A stretch of DNA of 8,469 bases from the NCBI GenBank assembly GCA_023397045.1, contig JAEWUR010000249.1, forward strand, positions 1-8,469. Direction: 5' to 3'. The stretch's first letter is position 1. The number at the start of each line of letters is the position of its first letter. The DNA is from Planctomycetota bacterium. GTDB lineage: Bacteria > Planctomycetota > Planctomycetia > Pirellulales > Thermoguttaceae. The notes beneath the pieces were generated by a model. It saw only the letters and a program-made list of their open reading frames with translations, was not told where the DNA came from and searched no databases. Shown here piece after piece: positions 1 to 6,624 of this stretch. The position numbers and the translations under genes were made by a program.

Positions 1-1
1 G

Positions 2-69
2 CCGTAGGTTATGCTTCAGCATAACAAGACGTTGGCCGCCAATGTGTTATGCTGAAGCATAACCTACGG
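2..69. repeat. REPIN-like inverted repeat, 25-bp arms (GTAG type)
   Basis: Bases 2-26 and 45-69 are perfect reverse complements (25 bp) around an 18-nt spacer. Each arm is itself a small palindrome: GTTATGCT, two bases, AGCATAAC. In both orientations the palindrome is directly preceded by GTAG. REP elements mobilised by RAYT (REP-associated tyrosine) transposases are known for a GTAG-like tetranucleotide next to a short palindrome, and two REPs facing each other form a REPIN. The spacer holds a further small stem (TTGG at 32-35 with CCAA at 39-42). No transposase gene is in the window, so assignment to the REP/RAYT class is inference from architecture. Confidence 0.75.
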
Positions 70-75
70 TCGTGA

Positions 76-173
76 GAAATGCGGGCTAGCCCCGGCATGT
101 TGCAGAATCTGCTAAACGGCACAACCCGCCGGCCAAAACTCGCTTCAATTCGCGATGGCCCGAAATGCGGGCT
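76..173. repeat. 12-bp direct repeat pair
   Basis: GAAATGCGGGCT occurs at 76-87 and again at 162-173. The second copy lies in a small hairpin (GCCCG 158-162 with CGGGC 168-172), and the first runs into a short palindrome (GGCTAGCC, 84-91). Nothing between the copies looks coding. They may be remnants of another dispersed repeat or sites for a DNA-binding protein; the sequence does not decide. Confidence 0.4.
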
Positions 174-184
174 GGACGTACCTA

Positions 185-243
185 GGGCAAAACAGGTAGG
201 ATAGTCATCCTACGATTACATCCCTACCTGTTTCGGTTTGCCC
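185..243 (+). promoter_or_regulatory. Long stem-loop directly upstream of the kinase start
   Basis: Bases 185-200 can pair with 223-243 (16 bp with a 5-nt bulge at 232-236), including a continuous 11-bp stem 190-200/223-233. Inside it, GTAGGAT (196-202) and ATCCTAC (207-213) form a competing 7-bp hairpin that uses some of the same bases, so the two folds exclude each other. The outer stem ends 4 nt before the ATG at 248, and no Shine-Dalgarno sequence is visible there. This could be a translational control element or protein-binding site. Equally, it could be a decayed REP-type repeat, since it also contains GTAG followed by a palindrome. No function is demonstrated. Confidence 0.4.
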
Positions 244-247
244 CAAT

Positions 248-1360
248 ATGTCGACCACGATTTTTCTCGAAGGCAGCGCCACGCGAACCTGGGGCGGAGG
301 ACAGGCCATTCGTTGCTCCGACGAGCTGCTTGGCCGTTATCACCAGATTCTCGAAGAACAGCGGCTAAGTTGGACCGAGCATCACCGGCTGATCAGCCTG
401 CTCGGATCCGGCGGTCAGGGGGTCGTCTATCTCAGCGAGCGCCGCGGCACCGACAATTTCACGTTGCCGGTCGCGTTGAAGATTTTTTCGCCCGAACGCT
501 ATGAGAATGAGCGGGCCTACGACGAGGCGATGGCGATGATGGCCCAGGTCGCCGCGCGCGTCGCCCAAATTCAGCAGGATAATTTGCTCGACGTCCGCAA
601 TTGGGTCGATCGCAGCCGTATCCGGATGATGGAGATGGAATGGGTCGACGGCTACGATCTTTCGCGATTGATCACTCGCAAGATGCTGGAGCGTCTGGAG
701 TCGCACGTCAGCAACAAACGATGGAATTACATCAACCAGGTGATCGTGACCGCCGGCCCCATGCAGCCTCGCGTGAAGCCCGGCATCGCCATCGCGATCG
801 TCCGCGACTGCCTGGCGGCATTGGCCGCGCTGCATCGCGAAGGGATCGTGCATGGCGATCTCAAGCCGTCGAACATCATGCTCAAACGCACCGGCAATGC
901 GAAGATCGTCGATCTCGGGTCGGCCTTCGATCTGGAACAGGCGCCGGCGCGTCGCACATGCACCCCGACCTATGCCGCGCCCGAAGTGCTCGAAGGCGGC
1001 GAAAGCTCGCCTCGAAGCGACCTGGCCAGTCTGGGCTACGTCCTGATCGAGATGCTTTCGGGCTCGCCTCCGTTTGCCGGGCTGTCGAATTTCCGCGAAC
1101 TGCTCGAGGCCAAGCGATTCCTTGCCCAGCGGCTTCCGCACATCCTGCCGAGCGAGGTGGTCTGCAATGAGTTGCTGATGAGCTTTGTTCGCGGACTGAT
1201 CGCTCCCGACCCGTTGCGGCGTTTCCCCAGCGCCGAGGCGGCCGATCTCGTTAAGGAAGGCGCCGCCAGCTTCCATCGCCAGTTGATCAAGGGCGATCTG
1301 GCCAGCGAGTACGATAACGAAATTCGTCTCTGGCTGGCCGAGCTCAAGGAACTGGATTGA
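248..1360 (+). CDS. Hanks-type serine/threonine protein kinase, cytoplasmic, HGD (non-RD) type
   Basis: This 370-residue protein should transfer the ATP gamma-phosphate to Ser/Thr of unknown targets. Visible kinase landmarks, in order: glycine-rich loop LGSGGQGVVY (52-61), the ATP-anchoring lysine in VALKIF (Lys78), hinge region EMEWVDGYDL (129-138), catalytic loop HGDLKPSNIM (202-211; Asp204, Lys206, Asn209), metal-binding DLG (Asp222), APE (244-246), the subdomain IX aspartate (Asp258) and the subdomain XI arginine (324/325). HRD is replaced by HGD, so it is a non-RD kinase that may not need activation-loop phosphorylation. About 30 extra residues (150-179) lie between the presumed helices D and E. 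About 50 residues precede the glycine loop. No membrane helix or PASTA/WD40/TPR sensor domain is seen, so it is probably soluble. The ATG lacks a Shine-Dalgarno sequence and sits just behind a strong stem-loop. The next gene begins 188 nt downstream and is probably separately transcribed. Confidence 0.93.
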   Translation: MSTTIFLEGSATRTWGGGQAIRCSDELLGRYHQILEEQRLSWTEHHRLISLLGSGGQGVVYLSERRGTDNFTLPVALKIFSPERYENERAYDEAMAMMAQVAARVAQIQQDNLLDVRNWVDRSRIRMMEMEWVDGYDLSRLITRKMLERLESHVSNKRWNYINQVIVTAGPMQPRVKPGIAIAIVRDCLAALAALHREGIVHGDLKPSNIMLKRTGNAKIVDLGSAFDLEQAPARRTCTPTYAAPEVLEGGESSPRSDLASLGYVLIEMLSGSPPFAGLSNFRELLEAKRFLAQRLPHILPSEVVCNELLMSFVRGLIAPDPLRRFPSAEAADLVKEGAASFHRQLIKGDLASEYDNEIRLWLAELKELD

Positions 1361-1485
1361 TCTTCCCCGCGTTCTGACGACGCGGCTTCCTGCCCATTCC
1401 ACTCCATTCCCCATTTCGCCACAGTTTGGAAATTGGGGCACTTGGGAAAACTTTCCCGATTTTGAGGTTTTTCTCGATTCTACCG

Positions 1486-1502
1486 GTTATCTGGCCGATA
1501 AC
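1486..1502. promoter_or_regulatory. Short inverted repeat upstream of the Cys-rich protein gene
   Basis: GTTATC (1486-1491) and GATAAC (1497-1502) form a perfect 6-bp inverted repeat around TGGCC, about 46 nt before the GTG start. A dyad of this size and position could be an operator for the following gene. A second dyad, GGGAAA/TTTCCC, lies at 1444-1457. No convincing -35/-10 pair was found near either. The rest of the 1361-1548 gap shows nothing else recognisable apart from a weak GC stem at 1367-1385 just after the kinase stop. Confidence 0.25.
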
Positions 1503-1534
1503 TGTCGTTGAGAGTCCCGGAATAACCTTGAATT

Positions 1535-1542
1535 AGGGGAAG
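1535..1542 (+). promoter_or_regulatory. Ribosome binding site deciding a GTG start
   Basis: AGGGGAAG lies 6 nt before the GTG at 1549. It fits a Shine-Dalgarno site and supports GTG as the real start; the encoded protein then opens with a proper signal sequence (MKRLILFGLLGGLL). Confidence 0.7.
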
Positions 1543-1548
1543 ATTATC

Positions 1549-2178
1549 GTGAAACGGCTCATACTATTCGGTCTGTTGGGGGGGCTTCTATCGACCAACA
1601 CCGGATGCGGCTTATTCCAGGCCGTCTTTTGCTATCGTCCCTGCCTATCGGGCGGCAACTGCGGCCCGGGCAGCATGGGATCGTATTGCGACGACGGTTG
1701 TGGGCCGTCCTGCGGTCCGACCGGCGTGCCTGCCCGACGCGCATACGCTGCCGACGATGGCTGCGCCGATTGCGGAAGAGCTTATCGAGGAATCTCCTGC
1801 AACAGTTGCGGATCGTGCGATTCCTGTTGTGATCCATGCGGCGATAGCTGCTACGGACGCTGCTGGCATCGCGGACCACTCAGTTGCGTTTTTGCTTTGC
1901 TCATGCCTCGCACCTGGTGCGGTCCGAGTTGCGGCGAGCAGTACTGGGGCGATTTCTACAGCGATCCGCCGGACTGCTGGGACCCCTGCGACTGCACGGG
2001 CAACTACACCGGCGGCGGATATCCCGGCGGCGGCTATCCCGACGGCGGATGCCCAACGTGCGGGAATGGCTACGGGAACTCGCGAGCGTTCGAGGACGTC
2101 GATAGCGTCGTCTCGCGGTCGAATCGCACCAACAATGCCTCGAAGACGGCTGTGAAGCCTCACAAGGCGGTGCGGTAG
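1549..2178 (+). CDS. Cysteine-rich exported protein, probable lipoprotein, unknown function
   Basis: The 209-residue product has a short basic-hydrophobic signal sequence ending in LLSTNTGC. Cys20 sits where a lipobox cysteine would be, although the -1 to -3 residues are only a loose fit. The mature part has 25 cysteines (about 12%), many in CxxC spacing: C84, C87, C90 and C93 follow each other every third residue, CGPSCG occurs twice (51-56 and 124-129), and CPTC is at 168-171. A Gly/Tyr/Pro repeat (GGGYPGGGYPDGG, about 155-167) precedes a polar, low-complexity tail rich in Ser/Asn/Lys. Such proteins recur in planctomycetes without known function. The cysteines could form disulphides in the periplasm or bind metal, and the sequence does not choose. 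The start is GTG with a good ribosome binding site, and a strong terminator follows, so it is probably a single-gene transcript. I do not recognise a named family. Confidence 0.82.
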   Translation: MKRLILFGLLGGLLSTNTGCGLFQAVFCYRPCLSGGNCGPGSMGSYCDDGCGPSCGPTGVPARRAYAADDGCADCGRAYRGISCNSCGSCDSCCDPCGDSCYGRCWHRGPLSCVFALLMPRTWCGPSCGEQYWGDFYSDPPDCWDPCDCTGNYTGGGYPGGGYPDGGCPTCGNGYGNSRAFEDVDSVVSRSNRTNNASKTAVKPHKAVR

Positions 2179-2209
2179 AAAGACGCGCCCATTCACCCAA
2201 AAATCCACT

Positions 2210-2248
2210 AGCCCACGTATCGCGATGATGCGTGGGCTGTTTTTGTTT
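2210..2248 (+). terminator. Rho-independent terminator after the Cys-rich protein gene
   Basis: AGCCCACG (2210-2217) pairs perfectly with CGTGGGCT (2231-2238). The loop contains a further small palindrome, ATCGCGAT (2219-2226), and a T-rich tract GTTTTTGTTT follows. It lies 32 nt after the stop codon. On the minus strand the same stem is followed by five Ts (2203-2199) after a short spacer, so it may also end the converging glycan operon. Confidence 0.85.
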
Positions 2249-2286
2249 GCGCGTCGGATTTGCGGGCCCGTATTTCGGGGATGTAT

Positions 2287-2356
2287 TGTGTGCCACTGGC
2301 TCTGCCAGTGCTGAATGGCGGTCGCGTCCGGGCACTGGCAGAGCCAGTGGCACACA
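2287..2356. repeat. Inverted repeat with 25-bp arms (GCCACTGGCTCTGCCAGTG type)
   Basis: Bases 2287-2311 and 2332-2356 are perfect reverse complements with a 20-nt spacer. Each arm holds its own palindrome, CACTGGC-TCT-GCCAGTG, giving the two-facing-palindromes plan of a REPIN. The arm sequence is unrelated to that at 2-69, but arm length and spacer are nearly the same. It sits between the convergent ends of the Cys-rich protein gene and the glycan operon. From memory, this motif resembles dispersed intergenic repeats in planctomycete genomes; that was not checked. Confidence 0.75.
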
Positions 2357-2383
2357 CAGGACATTATCGCGACGGCACGACAT

Positions 2384-3418
2384 TCAGCTCAACAGCAGCC
2401 AGCCGAAATTGCGCAGCGAACCGGTTTTCATGAAACCGTATTTCAACAACTGAACGCGCCTCTTGAAGAATCCGTGGTTTTCCAGATCGACGTAGGCCGC
2501 CAGCGACTCGCGTTTTCCGAGCGGCAAGCGGCCTTCGAACCGGCGTTGAAACTCGACGGCTTGTTGATGCGTCGTCCATCGCCATATCGACATGGCGTCG
2601 CGACCGAGGAAGTCGACCGACCGGCGAAACACGTAGCGCCAGTTGTAACGCGTCGCCCCCAGGTGGTTGTTCCGATGTTGGCGATAGAGCACGGTGGGTT
2701 CGGCGATGGCCTCGATTCGCCCGACGGCCGAGGCCACCAACGCCAGCCACCAATCGTGCATCGCGGCCGCCTTGGGGATCGGACATGCCTCGCGAACCAT
2801 GGCGCGGTTGATCATCGTCGCACAACCGGTCACGATGTTCTGAACGAGCAGTCGATTCAAGCGGTTGCCGCAGGCGGGATCGAGTCGGCTATAGTCCCAG
2901 AACGACCGAGTGATGACTTGAAGGTCTTCGTCAACGACCACCAAGTCGGTATGCGCAAGAATGGGCAGGTCGCGTCCCCAACGGCGTTCGATCGTTTGGA
3001 TGCGTGCCAGCGGCAAGGCGAGACGGCCCGGCAGCCAAACGTCGTCCTGATCGCAGAATGCCACGTAATCGGCGTCGACATGTTCGAGCAGGCGGCCGAA
3101 GTTGCCGCACGCGCCCAAGGTCGTCCCGTCGTCCTCGATAAGGCAAATGCGGCTGGGATGCCGTGAGGCAAGCTCGCCGAGGATCGATCGCGTGTCGTCG
3201 GACGAACAATCGTCGCGAATCAACAACCGGCATCGGTCGTCCATCTGCTCCAGGACCGATTCGACCTGTCGCCGAACATACGGGCCGCCATTGTACGTCG
3301 GCAGCACGATGTCGATGCGAGGCTGGTCCAGCGACGGTCGGCCTGCTCGCGCGGGAGATGGATTCGTATCATTTGTCATGGGAAAGGACATCGCTTCGCG
3401 GGTCCGAAACTCTAACAT
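2384..3418 (-). CDS. GT2-family glycosyltransferase, rhamnosyltransferase-like
   Basis: This 344-residue enzyme of the GT-A fold should use a nucleotide-sugar donor at the cytoplasmic face to extend a surface glycan. Visible GT2 features: IDIVLPTYNGG (35-45), RDDCSSDDT (68-76), the metal/nucleotide-binding CDQDDVWLPGR (122-132, with the DxD-type DQD), TGCATMINR (197-205), MHDWW (220-224), where the catalytic-base aspartate usually lies, and LYRQHRNNHLGA (244-255). DQDDVW, HDWW and YRQH..N together are typical of the bacterial rhamnosyltransferase-like branch, but the sugar cannot be deduced. The C-terminal ~90 residues are basic and aromatic, with no clear membrane helix. The start overlaps the upstream gene's stop by 7 nt (ATGTTAG), with a weak GAGG at 3423-3426. 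Internal ATGs at codons 10 and 14 are alternatives, and conserved sequence begins only near residue 34. It is the last gene of the operon. Confidence 0.9.
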   Translation of the reverse strand: MLEFRTREAMSFPMTNDTNPSPARAGRPSLDQPRIDIVLPTYNGGPYVRRQVESVLEQMDDRCRLLIRDDCSSDDTRSILGELASRHPSRICLIEDDGTTLGACGNFGRLLEHVDADYVAFCDQDDVWLPGRLALPLARIQTIERRWGRDLPILAHTDLVVVDEDLQVITRSFWDYSRLDPACGNRLNRLLVQNIVTGCATMINRAMVREACPIPKAAAMHDWWLALVASAVGRIEAIAEPTVLYRQHRNNHLGATRYNWRYVFRRSVDFLGRDAMSIWRWTTHQQAVEFQRRFEGRLPLGKRESLAAYVDLENHGFFKRRVQLLKYGFMKTGSLRNFGWLLLS

Positions 3419-6400
3419 AATGCCTCGGAGGGTTTGTCACGCATCGGTTGGAATGCCGGGCAGGCATCGGTAAACGCGCGCAGCCACGCCTCGGCCTCTT
3501 CCCTCAGCGGCATTTGCTCAATGGTCTTTCGGCCGTCGCCGCTCAATCGAATTCGCAACGGACGATCGTCGATCAATCGGACGACGGCATCGCAGCACGC
3601 CTCCGGACTACAGGCCGGAACCATCAACGCGTTCCGTTCATCCCGGGCGTATTCGTGAACGCCGCCTACGTCGGTCAACACGCAGGCCAGATTGCAGGCC
3701 ATCGCCTCGAGCGCTGGAAGGCCGAATCCTTGGAACCGGCTCGTATCGATGAAAATGTCGGCACTGCTATACTCCCGACAAAGTTGGTTTCGCTCTCGGA
3801 TGACCCCAAGATCGATGAACGGAAATCCCAGGTTCCCGTGCTTCGCCAAGGAGGACGATCCGAAAAGAGCGAATTCCACCTCCGGCCGGCGCCGATGCAC
3901 GCGCCGGAAGGTCTCCGCAAGGTCTTCGAATCCACGGCGCGGCGTCTCGGGCCGTGCCATCGCGATGATCCGCAATCTTTCCGTCCTTTCGATCGACCGG
4001 CGATAGAATCGGAACGCATCGAATCCCAAAGGGATCACCCTGGATTCGTGGCCGTGTTCCCGAAGCAAACCTTGCAGCCAATGCGAGGTCGCGACTCGAT
4101 TGTCGACCAAGGGAAAATGGTCCAACACGCGCTGTTGTTCGTCGGCCGTCTCGTAAAACCACGGTTCAAAGTCTTGGACGAAATGAAAGGCCGTCTGGGC
4201 TCGGCCCGCATCGACCAGTTGCCGAGCGTAGGCGGCCGTCGACCACAGCGTGGCAACGACGACGTCGCAATGCGGCAGGTTGTCGATCAATTCCTGCCGG
4301 TTGTCGAACAGCATGGGCACGAAAAGCGCGCCTCGGACGCTCTGGGGATCGAATTCGCCTCGATTGCAGACGGCCACCCGCGCATTGACGCCCATCAGGA
4401 TCAGTTGATTGGCCAACTCGACGACGCGGAGGCAGCCGCCGCACGTATGGAGACCTTCAAGAATGAAGATCGCCGAGGGCATGTCGCGCGATGCCTGCCG
4501 CTCCAGGTATTCCCGCGGCAGCTTGGCGCTGGCCACGTCGATCGGGGGCGGCGGCGGCAGCTTCGACGGCGGTGGCGCGACGTGCCTGAAGTGGTTTTGG
4601 AGTTTTTGCAGCACCCGTTGCGGATGGAAGACGGCCGAGGCGATCTTCCTCCGACGGCTGACGACGACGCGCAACGCCGCCATCGCCTTTTCCTTCCGAG
4701 TCGGCAGCGGCGGTGGAACGGGAGGCGTTTCGATCTGGAAAAGACGACGCACGTCCGAGATCGGATCTTCTTCGCAAAACCGTTCGAGGTCCTCGAGCCA
4801 TCGCGTCCGCCAGCGATCCATGAACACCGTGATGTTTTGTTCAAACCGCTGTTTTGCCACGGCCGATGAAAACGTGCCCGATCCCAGATGATAAACGTAG
4901 GTATTCGCAGCGGCGACCGATCGCCAGCCGTTGCTCGTCAGTCGCATGTGGAGGTCCGAATCCTCGCAATATCCGCGGCCGAACGTGTCGTCAAGCGCCC
5001 CGTGCCGTTCGAGCGCCTCGCGCCGAACCAACAGACAGAAACCGATGGCCGTGACAATGTCGAACGCAACCCGGTCGTTCTGGGTTTGCAGCAAATGATC
5101 GACCGAGAAACAGGTGGCGCCGGGCGCCATCGGGACCGAAAGGTTCGCCGCCTCGTTCGACAGCGGGTTTACCAAGGCAATCGTCGGGTCGGATTCGGCC
5201 ACCTCGACCAGTCGGCCGAGCCAGCCGGGCGGCAGGATGATGTCGGAGTTGAGGAACACGACATACTTGGCCCGGGCCAACCCGACGCCGCGATTGTACG
5301 TGCCGACGAAGCCAAGATTCGTCTCGTTGCGATGAACCACGATGTTCGAATGTCGCGCGGCGTAATGGTTCAACATGGCGCTGGTCAAGGCATCGCTTTG
5401 GTCGTCAATGATCAGCAGCCGCCAATGCGGATACGACGTGTTCGCCAACAACGATTCGATGCATTGCGCCGTCAGATGTGGTTCGTTGTGGACGCCCAAG
5501 ATCAGGTCGACGTCGACGACGCCCGCTTGGTCGGACGGTATTCTGCCGCCATTTTGGTCGCGACGTCTCGATACGTTTCGGTCGTTGATCGCGCCAATCG
5601 CGTCACGCCAACGCCCCGCACATCGAGCCAGCGTCCGTTGCGAAAACACGTCGGCCTGAGCGTTCGATGCCATCCGACGACGCAGCGGCTCATCATCGAG
5701 CAGGCGTTGTAGTCCTTGTTCCCAAGCCTCGGGCGTGTTTTCGACGAGATATCCGGTTTCGAGATGCCGCACCGAACCGTCGTACGGCGGGACATTGCTG
5801 AAGACGCTCGCGATTCTTTGCGCCGCGTAGGTGAGATATTGGATATCCGATCTGCATCGCCCAAAACGGTTGTCTTGCAGCGGCGCGACGCCGATATCGA
5901 ACCGCATGCCGGAGATCATTTTCGCGACGAAGCGGGGATACGACATATCGTCCGGACTCAACGGCTGATACTTCACCGGCAGGTCGCCGAAAAGCTCCGA
6001 GATCGTTGACCCGTCCATCGAACCCGCCAAATGCAGTTCGACGCGTTCGCGATTTCTTTCAATGAACGACCGCAAAGCGGCCGCGATCATTCGCAGATCA
6101 TCCACAGGGGAAAACGTGTCGAGGAAACCGATCGAGAGGCGTCGTCGGACGTGCATCCAAGGGAATCGCCGCCGGAGGGCCGGTTGAAAAAGCCGTTCAT
6201 CAATCGCCTCGGGAACGACCTCGATATTCTGGTTTAACGGCAGCAGACGCTCTTTCAAAGGCTCGGTCGGGACGATCAGACCGTCGGCCTCGCGAGCGAG
6301 GAGTCCCGCGACGGCCTTCCGCTCGATGGAAACCGCGGCACAATCGAGCAGGTTGTCGTCAATCGCGTAAATCAGCGACGCACCCGCCTGGCGAATCGCT

Positions 6401-6624
6401 TCCACATGATGCAGGACGTCGTGGGCCGTCGCCCGAGGGTTCCACATCGGGTCGACGACCACAACATCCGCGCTTCGATAGGTCGTCTCATCCCCGACGA
6501 CGACCTCGAAACCGTCGGCCATCGACGGATGCGACAACGGCTGAAGCAATCGCCGGCGGGCCGTACTCGAAGGCGTTTGGCGACCGCGATGTTCGCAAGG
6601 CAACAGGACTCTCAGTTTCCGCAT
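3412..6624 (-). CDS. Three-domain glycosyltransferase (GT-B + GT2 + GT4), surface-glycan synthesis
   Basis: Numbering is from the ATG at 6624 (1070 residues). Residues 1-345 look like a GT4-type GT-B domain (IDDNLLD near 88-94, GFLDTFSP 166-173, RSDIQYLTYA 258-267). Residues 372-610 are a GT2 GT-A domain: VDLILGVHNEP (372-382), IIDDQSD (405-411), NLGFVGTYNRG (436-446), FLNSDIILPPGW (457-468, Asp461 of the DxD equivalent) and GYCEDSDLHMRL (551-562, catalytic-base region). A proline-rich linker spans about 633-697. Residues 716-1060 form a GT4/WsaF-like domain: HFVQDFEPWFYE (814-825), ATSHWLQGL (845-853), PLGFDAFRF (865-873) and FQGFGLPALEAMAC (964-977). In a typical ExxxxxxxE motif the first Glu would be Gln965 here, with Glu973 kept; in the N-terminal domain the matching second Glu seems to be Thr265. 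The enzyme may add several sugars in turn. A TTG 30 nt upstream (6654) opens the frame further, but the ATG has the better ribosome site and abuts the previous stop. Confidence 0.9.
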   Translation of the reverse strand: MRKLRVLLPCEHRGRQTPSSTARRRLLQPLSHPSMADGFEVVVGDETTYRSADVVVVDPMWNPRATAHDVLHHVEAIRQAGASLIYAIDDNLLDCAAVSIERKAVAGLLAREADGLIVPTEPLKERLLPLNQNIEVVPEAIDERLFQPALRRRFPWMHVRRRLSIGFLDTFSPVDDLRMIAAALRSFIERNRERVELHLAGSMDGSTISELFGDLPVKYQPLSPDDMSYPRFVAKMISGMRFDIGVAPLQDNRFGRCRSDIQYLTYAAQRIASVFSNVPPYDGSVRHLETGYLVENTPEAWEQGLQRLLDDEPLRRRMASNAQADVFSQRTLARCAGRWRDAIGAINDRNVSRRRDQNGGRIPSDQAGVVDVDLILGVHNEPHLTAQCIESLLANTSYPHWRLLIIDDQSDALTSAMLNHYAARHSNIVVHRNETNLGFVGTYNRGVGLARAKYVVFLNSDIILPPGWLGRLVEVAESDPTIALVNPLSNEAANLSVPMAPGATCFSVDHLLQTQNDRVAFDIVTAIGFCLLVRREALERHGALDDTFGRGYCEDSDLHMRLTSNGWRSVAAANTYVYHLGSGTFSSAVAKQRFEQNITVFMDRWRTRWLEDLERFCEEDPISDVRRLFQIETPPVPPPLPTRKEKAMAALRVVVSRRRKIASAVFHPQRVLQKLQNHFRHVAPPPSKLPPPPPIDVASAKLPREYLERQASRDMPSAIFILEGLHTCGGCLRVVELANQLILMGVNARVAVCNRGEFDPQSVRGALFVPMLFDNRQELIDNLPHCDVVVATLWSTAAYARQLVDAGRAQTAFHFVQDFEPWFYETADEQQRVLDHFPLVDNRVATSHWLQGLLREHGHESRVIPLGFDAFRFYRRSIERTERLRIIAMARPETPRRGFEDLAETFRRVHRRRPEVEFALFGSSSLAKHGNLGFPFIDLGVIRERNQLCREYSSADIFIDTSRFQGFGLPALEAMACNLACVLTDVGGVHEYARDERNALMVPACSPEACCDAVVRLIDDRPLRIRLSGDGRKTIEQMPLREEAEAWLRAFTDACPAFQPMRDKPSEALC

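Noticed and set aside
2..69. Inverted repeat as a CRISPR repeat or intrinsic terminator
   Set aside because: There is one facing pair only, with no regularly spaced direct copies and spacers, and no T-tract after the stem.
1367..1385. CCGCG/CGCGG stem after the kinase as a terminator
   Set aside because: Only 5 bp, a 9-nt loop and no T-tract afterwards, so it is too weak to call.
365..1441. Minus-strand 358-codon open frame opposite the kinase
   Set aside because: It is the antisense shadow of a high-GC gene: low-complexity, Arg/His/Asp-rich translation with no motif, while the plus strand has every kinase landmark.
1462..1492. TTGAGG ... GTTATC as a promoter of the Cys-rich protein gene
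   Set aside because: The -10 candidate matches the consensus poorly and the spacer is 18-19 nt, so it is not better than chance.
1645..2364. Minus-strand 239-codon open frame opposite the Cys-rich protein
   Set aside because: Ala/Arg-rich with no motif. It runs through the terminator and the inverted repeat, and the plus-strand frame has a signal sequence and a ribosome site.
3448..4869. Plus-strand 473-codon open frame opposite the large glycosyltransferase
   Set aside because: It is antisense to clear GT2 and GT4 motifs, its translation has no domain features, and no ribosome site precedes it. Long antisense frames are expected at this base composition.
4888..5712. Plus-strand 274-codon open frame opposite the GT2 domain
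   Set aside because: Same reasoning: the minus-strand frame carries the conserved GT2 motifs, and this is its mirror.
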